Source of the DNA: Sphingomonadales bacterium
Lineage (GTDB): Bacteria; Pseudomonadota; Alphaproteobacteria; Sphingomonadales; Sphingomonadaceae
Assembly: GCA_016707885.1 (NCBI GenBank)
Contig: JADJGU010000007.1
Location: 1-64,000, forward strand
Length of the DNA stretch: 64,000 nucleotides
Direction: 5' to 3'
In this document: piece after piece, positions 17,769-26,892 of the stretch
How the letters are laid out: every line of letters begins with the position of its first letter
Numbering within the stretch: position 1 is the first letter of the stretch
Made by a program: the position numbers and the translations under genes
Notes under the pieces: generated by a model
What the model saw: the letters and a program-made list of their open reading frames with translations, nothing else
Told to the model about the DNA's origin: nothing
Databases searched by the model: none

Positions 17769-18796
17769 CTGCTGAACTTCTTCACATCCTGGCTGTGCCC
17801 ACGCGGCAGGATGAGCACTTCATTGCCATGCGCCACAACGATCAGGTCGTGCGCGCCGATCAGGTTGATGCGCAGATCGTCGCTGCGCACCAGATTGTTG
17901 TGGCTATCGAGCAGACGGGTTTCGCCTTGAATGCTGTTGCCTGCCGCATCCTTTGTGCTGATTTCATACAGGCTGTCCCAGCTGCCGACGTCGGACCAGC
18001 CCATGCTGACCGGGGCGACGGCAACGCGGTCTGCCTTTTCCATCACGGCATAGTCGATGCTGTCGGCGGGGGAGGCAGCGAAGGCGGATTCTTGCGGGCG
18101 GATCATCGCGCCTTGCCGTTTGGCCCCGTGCATCGCGGCTTGGGCGGCGTGCAGCATGTCGGGTACTAGGCTCGCCAGCCAGCCGAGATAGATGTCCGCT
18201 CTGAACAGGAATATGCCGCCATTCCAGGCATGGTTGCCTGCATCGATCATTGCCTGTGCGGTTGCGGCATCGGGCTTTTCGACAAAGCGTTCGACGCGCG
18301 ATACCGCCGCCGTCAATTCCTCCCCGATGCGGATATAGCCATAGCCGGTTTCGGGCGCGGTAGGGGTGATACCGAAGGTGACGAGCCAGCCTTCCTCAAC
18401 GAGGGGCAGTGCGGCCATGATCGCGGTGTGGAAGGCGGGGACGTCTGCAATCAAATGATCGCTTGGCATCACCAGCAATGGAGCCTTGGCGTCATCGACC
18501 GCGAGCGCGGCGAGTGCGATGGCGGGCGCGGTGTTGCGGGCGCAGGGTTCAAGGATGATGGCGGCGTCCGGGACACCCGCCTCTTGCGCCTGTTGTGCGA
18601 TCAAATTGGCATGCGCGGCATTGCCGACGACCAGCGGCGGGCCGAAGAAAACCCGGTCCATCACCCGCGCCAACGTCATCTGGAACATGGTTGCATCGCC
18701 CGCGAGTTTCAGGAACTGCTTGGGGCATTCGGGGGTCGACATCGGCCAAAGCCGGGTGCCTCCGCCGCCGGAGAGGATGACAGGGGTAATTTTCAT
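17765..18796 (-). CDS. manC: Mannose-1-phosphate guanylyltransferase
   Basis: The 343-residue nucleotidyltransferase has the signature LSGGGGTRLWPMSTPECPKQF at the N-terminus and the sugar-binding motif RFVEKPDAATA mid-protein. It makes GDP-mannose from mannose-1-phosphate and GTP. The phosphomannose-isomerase domain of the long ManC/AlgA form is absent, so this is the short form. The start at 18796 is chosen because the sequence opens MKITPVILSG, as in homologues. It is divergent from the sugar transferase gene, which fits shared use in exopolysaccharide synthesis. Confidence 0.9.
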   Translation of the reverse strand: MKITPVILSGGGGTRLWPMSTPECPKQFLKLAGDATMFQMTLARVMDRVFFGPPLVVGNAAHANLIAQQAQEAGVPDAAIILEPCARNTAPAIALAALAVDDAKAPLLVMPSDHLIADVPAFHTAIMAALPLVEEGWLVTFGITPTAPETGYGYIRIGEELTAAVSRVERFVEKPDAATAQAMIDAGNHAWNGGIFLFRADIYLGWLASLVPDMLHAAQAAMHGAKRQGAMIRPQESAFAASPADSIDYAVMEKADRVAVAPVSMGWSDVGSWDSLYEISTKDAAGNSIQGETRLLDSHNNLVRSDDLRINLIGAHDLIVVAHGNEVLILPRGHSQDVKKFSS

Positions 18797-18815
18797 GCCG
18801 CAAGTCCTATTGAAA

Positions 18816-18830
18816 GCAGGCTGCGCCTGC
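18816..18830. repeat. Inverted repeat in the manC / sugar-transferase divergent region
   Basis: GCAGGC and GCCTGC flank TGC, giving a 15-base near-palindrome 20 bases upstream of the manC start. It could be an operator. The rest of 18797-18975 shows no gene. Confidence 0.3.
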
Positions 18831-18975
18831 AATCACCATTGTCGGGAAAGATGACATTCGCAACGTAGGATAAAAGCTCGCAAAATCTGGTGGTTGCGCG
18901 CCATGTGTAAAATTAAGCGACACTTTACCTTTGATGGTTAAGGATGATTGCGATGAAAGTGGGTCGCGATTTCCG

Positions 18976-20364
18976 ATGATCAGGCTGTTCAAGCATTATG
19001 TCCCCTACGCCGTGCTGTTTCTGGCGCTGGTGGATCTGTGCCTGTTGCTGGCCGCCGCCGAAACCGCATGGGTCATACGCGCCAACCAGATTGGCATGCA
19101 TGTCGACTATATCGGCAACCGGATCTGGCCTTTGTTCACCTTTGCCGCATCGGTCCAGTTGGCGGCCATGGCTGTCGGCGTTTACAGTCCGGAAGCCTTG
19201 CAGTCACTGCGCTTTGCCATTGCGCGGCTGATTGTTGCCGTTTCGCTCGGCGTCATCTTCATGGCTATCATGGCCTTTGCGCTGCCGGGGATGACCTTGT
19301 GGCGTTCCAATTCGCTCTACGCGATGGGGCTTTCCTTTGGCTATCTGGCTTTGAGCCGCCTGATATTGGGTAGTCTGATTGGGAGCGGTAGTTTCAAACG
19401 GCGTTTGCTGGTGCTTGGTGCGGGCAAGAGAGCGCAGCGTATCAAGGATCTCGAGGCGCGCCCCGGCTCGGGTTTTGTCGTTGTCGGTTTCATCTCGCTC
19501 GATGAAAGCAAGCGGGTTGTGCCCGAAGCAATCAGCCGTAGTGCGATCTACAACCTTGCCGACTTTGTTGAAAAACTCGGCACCAGCGAAGTGGTGCTTG
19601 CACTTGAAGAACGGCGCAACGCTTTGCCGCTGCAGGATCTGCTGCGCATTAAAACCACGGGCGTCCATGTCAACGATATCTCAAGTTTTCTGGAACGCGA
19701 GACGGGCCGGGTTGATCTGGATAGCGTCAATCCAAGCTGGCTAATTTTCTCCGACGGCTTTTCGTCAGGCAGGCGGCTTTCGGGGATTGCCAAGCGGCTG
19801 TTTGACGTCGTGGTCAGCGCACTGCTGCTGGTCGTCGCCTTGCCGTTGATTGCGTTGTTCGCTGTAGCGGTGAAGCTTGAGAGCAAGGGACCGGCCTTTT
19901 ACCGGCAACAGCGTGTCGGGCGTTATGGCGAACCTTTTAGTTTGTTCAAATTGCGGTCGATGCAAAGTGATGCCGAGGCTGAAGGCAAGGCAATATGGGC
20001 GGCAAAAAATGACCCCCGCGTCACCCGCATCGGCAAGTTTATCCGCAAGGTCCGTATCGATGAGTTGCCGCAGACATGGAATGTTTTGAAGGGCGATATG
20101 AGCTTTGTCGGACCACGACCGGAGCGTCCGGAATTTGTCGCCGATCTCGAAAAGCAGCTGCCCTATTTTACCGAACGCCACATAGTGAAGCCGGGCATTA
20201 CCGGGTGGGCACAGATCAACTATCCCTATGGCGCGTCGCTCGACGATTCCCGGCAGAAGCTGGAATATGATCTCTACTACGCCAAAAATTATACGCCGTT
20301 TCTCGATCTGGTAATCATATTGCAGACGATCCGTGTGGTCATTTGGCCGGAAGGGGCGCGCTGA
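18976..20364 (+). CDS. PEP-CTERM-system type polyprenyl-phosphate sugar transferase
   Basis: The 462-residue protein starts MIRLFKHYVPY, typical of the sugar transferases tied to exosortase/PEP-CTERM loci (TIGR03013 type). Four N-terminal helices (to about 110) are followed by a nucleotide-binding-like region (LLVLGAGKRAQRI), a fifth helix near 280, and the C-terminal transferase domain with KLRSMQSDAEAEGKA, FVGPRPERPEFV and KPGITGWAQINYPYG. It transfers the first sugar phosphate onto undecaprenyl phosphate for exopolysaccharide assembly at the inner membrane. It leads an overlapping operon with prsK, prsR and a TPR gene. Confidence 0.9.
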   Translation: MIRLFKHYVPYAVLFLALVDLCLLLAAAETAWVIRANQIGMHVDYIGNRIWPLFTFAASVQLAAMAVGVYSPEALQSLRFAIARLIVAVSLGVIFMAIMAFALPGMTLWRSNSLYAMGLSFGYLALSRLILGSLIGSGSFKRRLLVLGAGKRAQRIKDLEARPGSGFVVVGFISLDESKRVVPEAISRSAIYNLADFVEKLGTSEVVLALEERRNALPLQDLLRIKTTGVHVNDISSFLERETGRVDLDSVNPSWLIFSDGFSSGRRLSGIAKRLFDVVVSALLLVVALPLIALFAVAVKLESKGPAFYRQQRVGRYGEPFSLFKLRSMQSDAEAEGKAIWAAKNDPRVTRIGKFIRKVRIDELPQTWNVLKGDMSFVGPRPERPEFVADLEKQLPYFTERHIVKPGITGWAQINYPYGASLDDSRQKLEYDLYYAKNYTPFLDLVIILQTIRVVIWPEGAR

Positions 20365-22457
20365 TGGGTTCGGCGCTGACCTTTGCTGCATTTTGGAGCC
20401 ACTCCGCCGCAGGGTTTCTGTATGCGGCATTGGCGATTTGGGTGTTCCACCAATATGGCGGGCGCAGTCGCCAGCGGTTAGCGATGATTGCCGCGCTGGC
20501 ACTGACCGCATTCTGGGGCATTGCGACGATAATTGGTGGGCCATCCAGTACGCTTGCTTCGACGGGCGAAACGCTTCGCAATCTAGGGTGGCTTGGGTTC
20601 CTCTTTGCGCTTTTGCAGAATGGCGAAGGTAGCGAACACCCGCGGACAATTAGAATGCTCTACGGTGCGCTGTTGTTGGCACTGCTGATGCAGCCATTCA
20701 TTGACTTTGTCCTGCTTTCATTGGTGCCAGACAGCGCGCTAGCCTCTGCAGCGGCCGCCAAAACTGTCCAGATGTTGCGCATGATATTTGCCATCGGCGC
20801 GATTGTTCTGGTGCACAATCTCTACACCGTATCCGCCCCGGAAACTCGTTGGGGAATCAGCCTTCCTATGGCCGCACTTGCCGCGACTTGGATGTATGAT
20901 CTCAATCTCTACACGATCGGCTATTTGTCGGGGAGCTGGCCGGGCGAATTCATCGCAATGCGTGGCTTCATCATGACGCTGCTGGTGCCGGTGTTTGCAT
21001 TGGCAACGCGCCGCAACAGTAGTTGGCGTCTGCGTCTTTCGCGGTCGGTGACGTTCCAGTCAGTCTCACTATTGGCAATCGGTGCCTATCTTTTGGTGAT
21101 GGTATTGCTGGCGACCGCGTTGCAACTGGTGGGCGGAAGTTATGTTCGTATGGCACAGATCACCTTGATTTTTGCCATGTCACTTGCCGCGATGCTGATC
21201 GTACCGTCGGGCAAATTTCGGGCATGGCTCAACGTCGTAATCGCCAAGAATTTTTTCCAGCACCGTTATGACTATCGCGCCGAATGGATGCGCTTTGCAG
21301 AAACTATCGGTTTCCCAAGCGATGCCGCGCCGTTTCACGAACGTGTGGTCAAATCGCTCGCCGACATCTTCGATTCACCCGCCGGCTTGCTGCTGACACG
21401 CGACAATGAATCCAGATTGGTCCTGCAAGCACGCTGGAACTGGCCGACGGCTGACATCCCGACCTATGCCGGCAATTCGCAAACTGTGCCATTCTTTGAA
21501 CAGACCGGACATATCGTGCTGATGGATTCGGTACGCGACGGCGCTGACGACAAGGTTGATGAACGGGCCATTCCGCAATGGCTGTACGAAGAGACGCGGG
21601 CCTGGGCAATCATTCCTCTGGTCCATTTTGGAAGACTGGCGGGGATTGCAGTACTGGCTAAACCACCAATCAAGCGTGGTTTGGATTGGGAAGACCTGGA
21701 CATGATGCGGGTCGTCGGGCGTCAATTGGCCAGCTATTTGGCCGAGGCTACCAGCCAGGAGGCGTTGACCGAAAACCGTCAGTTCGAGCAATTCAACCGC
21801 CGATTTGCCTTTGTCATGCACGACATTAAAAATCTGGTCAGCCAGCTGAGCATATTGGCGCGCAATGCCGAAAAGCATGCAGACAAGCCGGCCTTTCAAG
21901 CCGACATGATCGAAACGCTGCAAAACTCGGTTGGTAAAATGAACGATCTGCTGGCGCGTCTTTCGCAGCACAGCCAGACCCGCCATTCAGCTATTGAGCC
22001 GATAGATGTCGAGAAGACAGTCAGCAGCGTCATTCACGGCAAGCGGCTGATCTATCCTATCGAAACCGACTTTTCGCCCGATATGTTTGCGATGGCTGAT
22101 GCGGGGCGTGTCGAAACAATTTTGAATCATCTGGTCCAAAACGCCATCGATGCGACCGAAGACGGCACGCCCATTCGCATAAGCGTTTCTCGGCAGGATG
22201 ATTGGGTCGCAATCCGGGTGTCCGACAAAGGCAGCGGCATGACCGAATCCTTCGTCGCCAACCAGCTTTTCAAACCGTTCGAATCCACCAAGAGCGGTGG
22301 CTTCGGCATCGGAGCCTATGAAGCGCGGGCGCTGGCCCAATCGCTGGGTGGGCAGTTGCATGTCGACAGCCGGATCGGGAAGGGCACGCGAATGACCCTG
22401 TTGTTACCGGTTGCACAGCGACCGACAGACATCGATGAGATCGATAAGGCAGCATGA
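20364..22457 (+). CDS. prsK: XrtA/PEP-CTERM-system histidine kinase PrsK
   Basis: The 697-residue protein has an N-terminal block of about eight membrane helices (to residue ~285), a GAF-like sensor (about 310-470), and a kinase domain. The phosphoacceptor is in FVMHDIKNLVSQL near residue 485, and the ATPase boxes NHLVQNAIDATEDG, DKGSGM and GGFGIGAYEARALA follow. The HDIKN acceptor box is typical of PrsK. The start codon overlaps the preceding stop (TGATG), and the end overlaps prsR by 4 bases. With PrsR it controls exopolysaccharide genes in PEP-CTERM systems. The signal is unknown. Confidence 0.88.
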   Translation: MGSALTFAAFWSHSAAGFLYAALAIWVFHQYGGRSRQRLAMIAALALTAFWGIATIIGGPSSTLASTGETLRNLGWLGFLFALLQNGEGSEHPRTIRMLYGALLLALLMQPFIDFVLLSLVPDSALASAAAAKTVQMLRMIFAIGAIVLVHNLYTVSAPETRWGISLPMAALAATWMYDLNLYTIGYLSGSWPGEFIAMRGFIMTLLVPVFALATRRNSSWRLRLSRSVTFQSVSLLAIGAYLLVMVLLATALQLVGGSYVRMAQITLIFAMSLAAMLIVPSGKFRAWLNVVIAKNFFQHRYDYRAEWMRFAETIGFPSDAAPFHERVVKSLADIFDSPAGLLLTRDNESRLVLQARWNWPTADIPTYAGNSQTVPFFEQTGHIVLMDSVRDGADDKVDERAIPQWLYEETRAWAIIPLVHFGRLAGIAVLAKPPIKRGLDWEDLDMMRVVGRQLASYLAEATSQEALTENRQFEQFNRRFAFVMHDIKNLVSQLSILARNAEKHADKPAFQADMIETLQNSVGKMNDLLARLSQHSQTRHSAIEPIDVEKTVSSVIHGKRLIYPIETDFSPDMFAMADAGRVETILNHLVQNAIDATEDGTPIRISVSRQDDWVAIRVSDKGSGMTESFVANQLFKPFESTKSGGFGIGAYEARALAQSLGGQLHVDSRIGKGTRMTLLLPVAQRPTDIDEIDKAA

Positions 22458-23821
22458 CTATGGAACAGCCAAAAAAGAAATTGCTGATTGTTGAGGATGA
22501 CCTTGGGCTGCAACGCCAGCTGAAATGGTCTTATGAGGACTTCGAAGTTTTCTGTGCCGCGAACCGATCGGAAGCCATCGCCATTCTGCGTTCGGAAGAG
22601 CCTGATGTTGTTACCCTTGATCTTGGACTGCCGCCTGATCCCGATGGTGTGAGCGAAGGCTTTGCGGTGCTGGAAGAAATACTGCTCGTCAAACCCGATA
22701 CCAAAGTGATCGTTGCATCTGGCCACAATGCGAAGGAAAGTGCACTGCAGGCAATTTCTGCTGGTGCGTGGGATTTCTACCAAAAGCCGGTCGATATTGA
22801 TGAATTGCATCTGATCGTCAAACGAGCCTTTCACGTGCGCGAACTGGAGCAGCAAAACCAAAAGGCGCAGGCCCCGGACAGTTCCGGAGAAATGCTTTTC
22901 GGGACCATGATTACGGCGGCCCCTGAAATGCTGAAGGCTGCGCGGACGATTGAAAGGGTTGCCAACACCAATGTGTCGGTGATGCTGCTGGGCGCGAGCG
23001 GGACCGGCAAGGAGTTATTGGCGCGTGGGCTGCATGACGCGAGCGATCGCAAGGGCAAACCTTTTGTCGCCATCAATTGTGGCGCCATTCCCGAAAATCT
23101 TCTGGAATCCGAACTTTTCGGGCACGAAAAAGGCGCCTTTACCGGCGCGGTAAAAATGACCGAAGGCAAGATCGAACTGGCCAATGGGGGAACGCTGTTC
23201 CTTGATGAAGTGGGGGATATACCGCTGGCCTTACAGGTCAAATTGCTTCGCTTCATTCAAGAGCGCGTGATCGAGCGGATTGGCGGACGCAAGACGATAC
23301 CCGTCGATGTCCGCATCGTCAGCGCGACCCACCGTGACCTGAACCAGATGATCACCGACAAGACTTTCCGCGACGATCTTTACTATCGTTTGGCGGAGGT
23401 GCCGGTGCATATCCCGCGGCTTTCCGAACGTAACGGCGATGCGGTTCTGTTGGCGAAGCATTTCCTCAGCCGTTTTGCGCGCGAGATGAATCCGGCCATC
23501 AAGGGGTTTGCCGCAAGCGCGCTGACCGCCATCGATCAGTGGGATTGGCCGGGCAATGTGCGGGAATTGGAAAACCGCGTGAAGCGTGCGGTTATCATGG
23601 CCGAAACCAAATTTGTCACGGTCGATGACTTGCAATTTGATATCGTCGACGATGAAGACCGGTTGCTGAATCTGAAAGCCGCGCGCGAAGCCGCAGATCG
23701 CAAAGCCATTGGTCGTGCCATCGCACGAACCGAGGGTAATATCTCGAACGCAGCCAAGCTTCTGGGTATCAGTCGCCCGACACTCTATGATTTGCTGAAG
23801 CAATATGAGATGCATGTCTGA
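22454..23821 (+). CDS. prsR: XrtA/PEP-CTERM-system response regulator PrsR (sigma-54 activator)
   Basis: The 455-residue NtrC-type regulator has a receiver domain with phosphoacceptor Asp56 (VVTLDLGLP). The AAA+ domain follows with Walker A GASGTGKE, the sigma-54 contact loop GAFTGA (intact), and GGTLFLDEVGDIPL. A Fis-type helix-turn-helix near the C-terminus reads GNISNAAKLLGISRPTLYDLL. It should receive phosphate from PrsK and open sigma-54 promoters of exopolysaccharide genes. It overlaps both neighbours by one to four bases, so all are translated together. Confidence 0.92.
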   Translation: MTMEQPKKKLLIVEDDLGLQRQLKWSYEDFEVFCAANRSEAIAILRSEEPDVVTLDLGLPPDPDGVSEGFAVLEEILLVKPDTKVIVASGHNAKESALQAISAGAWDFYQKPVDIDELHLIVKRAFHVRELEQQNQKAQAPDSSGEMLFGTMITAAPEMLKAARTIERVANTNVSVMLLGASGTGKELLARGLHDASDRKGKPFVAINCGAIPENLLESELFGHEKGAFTGAVKMTEGKIELANGGTLFLDEVGDIPLALQVKLLRFIQERVIERIGGRKTIPVDVRIVSATHRDLNQMITDKTFRDDLYYRLAEVPVHIPRLSERNGDAVLLAKHFLSRFAREMNPAIKGFAASALTAIDQWDWPGNVRELENRVKRAVIMAETKFVTVDDLQFDIVDDEDRLLNLKAAREAADRKAIGRAIARTEGNISNAAKLLGISRPTLYDLLKQYEMHV

Positions 23822-25788
23822 TGACCCGCAAACAGCACCAACCATTATCTGCAATAGTGCGGACGGTGTTGGCGCTTGCTTTTCTTTCGACTGCATCGGT
23901 CGCGGTGAATGCCGAGCGAAATGGTGACGACAAGGCACGCGCCGCTTTGGAAAGCGCAGAGGCCTATATCGCACAAAAGAACTGGCGGTCGGCGCGTGTT
24001 GAACTGCTGAATGCCACGGCCGCCGATCCGCGCTGGGCAGATGCTCACATCCGCCTTGCCGAAGTCGCGTTACAGCTGTTCGACGGGGTAACTGCAAAAG
24101 CGGAACTGCAGCGCGCCGAAGCTCTGGGGGTTGATAGCGAGCAAATCACCCATCTTAAAGCGCATGCTTTATGGCTAACCGGCGACCTTCAGCAAGCTGA
24201 AGAGATGCTGACCCGTTCGCCAATCGCGCGCAAGCATCTGCCCTATGCGTATCGCATATTGGGACGGGTGCAGATAGCACGTGGGGATACCGATGCTGCG
24301 AGCACAAGCTTTGATGAAGGGCTTGCGCTGGCACCCAATGACAGCCAGCTTTGGACCGAAATTGGTCGACTGCGCATCGTTATTTCCAATCAGGGTGGTG
24401 CTATTCAAGCGCTGGACCGGGCAGTAGAGCTTGACCCTGCCAATATCCGCGCGCTCGAACTACGCGGGCGTATGATGCGATCGCAATTTGGGATGCTGGC
24501 AGCCTTGCCCTGGTTTGAGCGCGGGCTTCAGATTGACCCTAATGATGTTCCACTGCTGGAAGAATATGGCGCAACCTTGGGCGAAGCGGGTCGTTACCAA
24601 GATATGTTGGCGCAGGCGCGGAAGATATTGACGCTTGATACCAAAAATGCGCGCGCCTTTTACATGCAGTCGGTTATTGCCGCCCGGGCTGGCAATTATG
24701 CGTTGGCGCGCAATCTGGCTCACAAAATGGGCGATCCGTTCGCCGACCTGCCAGCGCCACAATTGCTGATGGCTGTGTGCGATTATGAGCTCGGAAATTT
24801 TAACAAGGCGGTGGATAGATTGGGCCCGCTGCTTGAAGCGCAACCGGACAATGCCACGGTTCGACTTGCATTGGCGCGGGCGCTGCATCGTTCGGGCGAC
24901 CATCTTGCTGCTTGGTCGGTGATATCACCATTGGCCAACCGGCCCGATGCCGACAATTATTCAGTCCGTCTGGCCGCCCGCATTCAGGAGGCACTCGGGG
25001 AACGCGGACCCGCAGCGGCAAAGCTGGATTACGGCATGTTTTTGAACCTGCGCGTAAATGGCCCGCTGCCCTCGGCATCGCAAACCGCGGCGATTGTCGA
25101 CGATGCCGCGCGCAATCCTGGCGCTGCCGCCAAGGTCATTCCGTATATCCGATTGTTGCTGCAAGAGGGACGGGTTGCTGAAGCACGCCAGCGTGCAGGG
25201 CAGTTGCTCGCCGGCAATGAAGGCGTGGCTGAGGCGCAATTGCTTGTCGGTGATGTCGAAACGCTGGCAGGCAACCATGCTGCGGCAGCCATGGCCTATG
25301 AAAAGGCACGTTCGGTCAAATTTACGGCAGACGTTTTGCCACGAATTGTTGCGGCGCATCGCCGGGCTGGGAATACAGAGGCAGCAACGGCGGCACTGCA
25401 GGCTTATATCGGATATAATCCCAATGATCCGGTCGCCATGCGGCTTTGGGCATATGATTTGCTCGATCGGCGGGAGTGGAATGAGGCGCTGCCATGGCTG
25501 TATCGGCTTCGCCAAGCGACCGGTCCCAACGATATCGCGCTGAATGCGAACATTGCCCGCGCGCTGTTGGCAGCGGGGCGGCATAAGGAAGCGATATATG
25601 CAGCGCAGCTTGCCTATTATGCAGACCCCGCGAACTTCATGGCAACGTATATTTATGGGCAGGCCCTGCTGGCTGCGAAAGTGCGGCCCAAGGATGCCAG
25701 AGATTTATTGCGCAAGGCCAACAAGCTTGCCCCGGCTGACCAAGCTGTGCGTCGTGACTATCTGAAGGCTATCGCCGCCGCAGGTTAA
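23821..25788 (+). CDS. Exported TPR-repeat protein of the prs operon
   Basis: The 655-residue protein has an N-terminal signal peptide (about residues 10-31, ending VAVNA). More than ten tetratricopeptide-like units run through the rest, e.g. PYAYRILGRVQIARGDTDAA, LDRAVELDPANIRALELRG and ALHRSGDHLAAW. It has no lipobox, unlike the PEP-CTERM TPR lipoprotein PrsT, and is shorter than that family. It starts on the prsR stop (TGATG), so a role in assembly or export of the same exopolysaccharide is likely. The partner proteins are unknown. Confidence 0.8.
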   Translation: MTRKQHQPLSAIVRTVLALAFLSTASVAVNAERNGDDKARAALESAEAYIAQKNWRSARVELLNATAADPRWADAHIRLAEVALQLFDGVTAKAELQRAEALGVDSEQITHLKAHALWLTGDLQQAEEMLTRSPIARKHLPYAYRILGRVQIARGDTDAASTSFDEGLALAPNDSQLWTEIGRLRIVISNQGGAIQALDRAVELDPANIRALELRGRMMRSQFGMLAALPWFERGLQIDPNDVPLLEEYGATLGEAGRYQDMLAQARKILTLDTKNARAFYMQSVIAARAGNYALARNLAHKMGDPFADLPAPQLLMAVCDYELGNFNKAVDRLGPLLEAQPDNATVRLALARALHRSGDHLAAWSVISPLANRPDADNYSVRLAARIQEALGERGPAAAKLDYGMFLNLRVNGPLPSASQTAAIVDDAARNPGAAAKVIPYIRLLLQEGRVAEARQRAGQLLAGNEGVAEAQLLVGDVETLAGNHAAAAMAYEKARSVKFTADVLPRIVAAHRRAGNTEAATAALQAYIGYNPNDPVAMRLWAYDLLDRREWNEALPWLYRLRQATGPNDIALNANIARALLAAGRHKEAIYAAQLAYYADPANFMATYIYGQALLAAKVRPKDARDLLRKANKLAPADQAVRRDYLKAIAAAG

Positions 25789-26126
25789 ACCTGTTCGAGC
25801 AATTCGCCAGGGGCAATGCCGGCGCGCCGCATTTGGTCGCGGACATCGGGCCAAACATTTTTGATGAAATGGTCGCGTTCGGTCTTGCGCAACCGGTCTA
25901 CCGCGCCATGCGCAACAAACAGCCCCACGCCGCGCTTGACATCGACCAGACCGCTATCCTGAAACAGCTGATAGGCCTTGGCCACTGTTAGCGGATTTGC
26001 GCCTTGTTGCGCAGCAAAAGCGCGGACCGAAGGAAGCAGATCACCTTCTGAAAAGCGGCCATCGAGTATGGCTGCTGCGATTTCATCACGGAGTTTCAGA
26101 TAGACAGGCTTGCTCTCGGTTTTCAT
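25785..26126 (-). CDS. GntR-family regulator, YtrA subfamily
   Basis: The 113-residue protein is a winged-helix domain with almost no effector domain: PVYLKLRDEIAAAILDGRF, LLPSVRAFAAQQGANPLTVAKAYQLFQD and the wing VKRGVGLFV. YtrA-type regulators usually control an adjacent ABC transporter. None is here, so its target is elsewhere or it regulates itself. The ATG at 26126 has an AAGGTGG ribosome site and is preferred over a GTG two codons upstream. It overlaps the end of the TPR gene by 4 bases. Confidence 0.85.
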   Translation of the reverse strand: MKTESKPVYLKLRDEIAAAILDGRFSEGDLLPSVRAFAAQQGANPLTVAKAYQLFQDSGLVDVKRGVGLFVAHGAVDRLRKTERDHFIKNVWPDVRDQMRRAGIAPGELLEQV

Positions 26127-26134
26127 AACCACCT

Positions 26135-26152
26135 TACTGCCATAACACAGTA
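26135..26152. promoter_or_regulatory. Candidate autoregulatory operator of the GntR gene
   Basis: TACTG (26135-26139) and CAGTA (26148-26152) form an inverted repeat with an 8-base gap directly upstream of the GntR start and over its ribosome-site region. Short regulators of this subfamily commonly bind such sites in their own promoter. Confidence 0.4.
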
Positions 26153-26190
26153 GGTCGCGTCAAGTTTAACCTTGCGATTAAATTTGCGGG

Positions 26191-26760
26191 TCAGGGCCAG
26201 TTACGGACGATCTCTGCGGGCTCGGGTCGCGGGCGTTCTTCCAGCGGCTGGCCAGCGGTGCCGATGTAGAAAAGACCGGCAATCTGCTCATCACCATGAC
26301 ATATGGCTTCGCGGACAATCGGATCATAGCTGGCCCAGCCGGTGATCCAGCTTGCAACAAATCCATGCGCATGCGCCGCGTGCAGCAAGTTCATGCCGAC
26401 TGCACCGACGCTCATCTGCTGTTCCCATAAGGGGATCTTGGCGCTCTCCTGAGGTGCATAGAGCAATAGCACTAGGGTTGGCGCAAAGCGGGCGGAGGCG
26501 ATGGCTGCTTCAATCTGGGCGGGTCGTGCGTCCGGATTGGTTGCGATAAAGGCTTTTTCGAGCAGCGCAGCGAAAGCATCGCGATCCCCAACTGTCACAA
26601 AGCGCCAGGGGAAAAGCTTGCCATGATCGGGGGTACGCAAGGCGAGGTGCAAGATCGCATCAAGCTGCGCGGCATCCGGCCCGGGCGCGACCATGTCGCG
26701 GGGTTTTCCCGAACGGCGGGAAGCGAGGTAGGCGTTTAGTGAGGAAAGGTTGTTGAACAT
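26191..26760 (-). CDS. YdjA-type nitroreductase family flavoprotein
   Basis: The 189-residue protein is the compact YdjA-like nitroreductase: LNAYLASRRSGKPRDMVAPG, LALRTPDHGKLFPWRFV, VGAVGMNLLHAAHAHGF and the C-terminal LFYIGTAGQPLEERPRPEP. Members bind FMN as homodimers and reduce nitro compounds or quinones with NAD(P)H; the physiological substrate is unclear. The start at 26760 has GGAG five bases upstream; a longer in-frame start at 26775 is possible. Confidence 0.87.
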   Translation of the reverse strand: MFNNLSSLNAYLASRRSGKPRDMVAPGPDAAQLDAILHLALRTPDHGKLFPWRFVTVGDRDAFAALLEKAFIATNPDARPAQIEAAIASARFAPTLVLLLYAPQESAKIPLWEQQMSVGAVGMNLLHAAHAHGFVASWITGWASYDPIVREAICHGDEQIAGLFYIGTAGQPLEERPRPEPAEIVRNWP

Positions 26761-26892
26761 CCAAACTCCGTTCATCGAAAAGCGGTAACAAGCGCAACAA
26801 AATTCTTCACAGGCGCAATTTTTCCGTTAGGTTGCCCGACCAACGCCCCGGGGAGGGGCGAAGCAAACAAAAATTGGGAAGGTGGGTTTCGC

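Noticed and set aside
26165..26185. CtrA-like TTAA-N-TTAA site near the GntR/nitroreductase spacer
   Set aside because: The gap is eight bases rather than seven, and the spot is not placed sensibly for either promoter.
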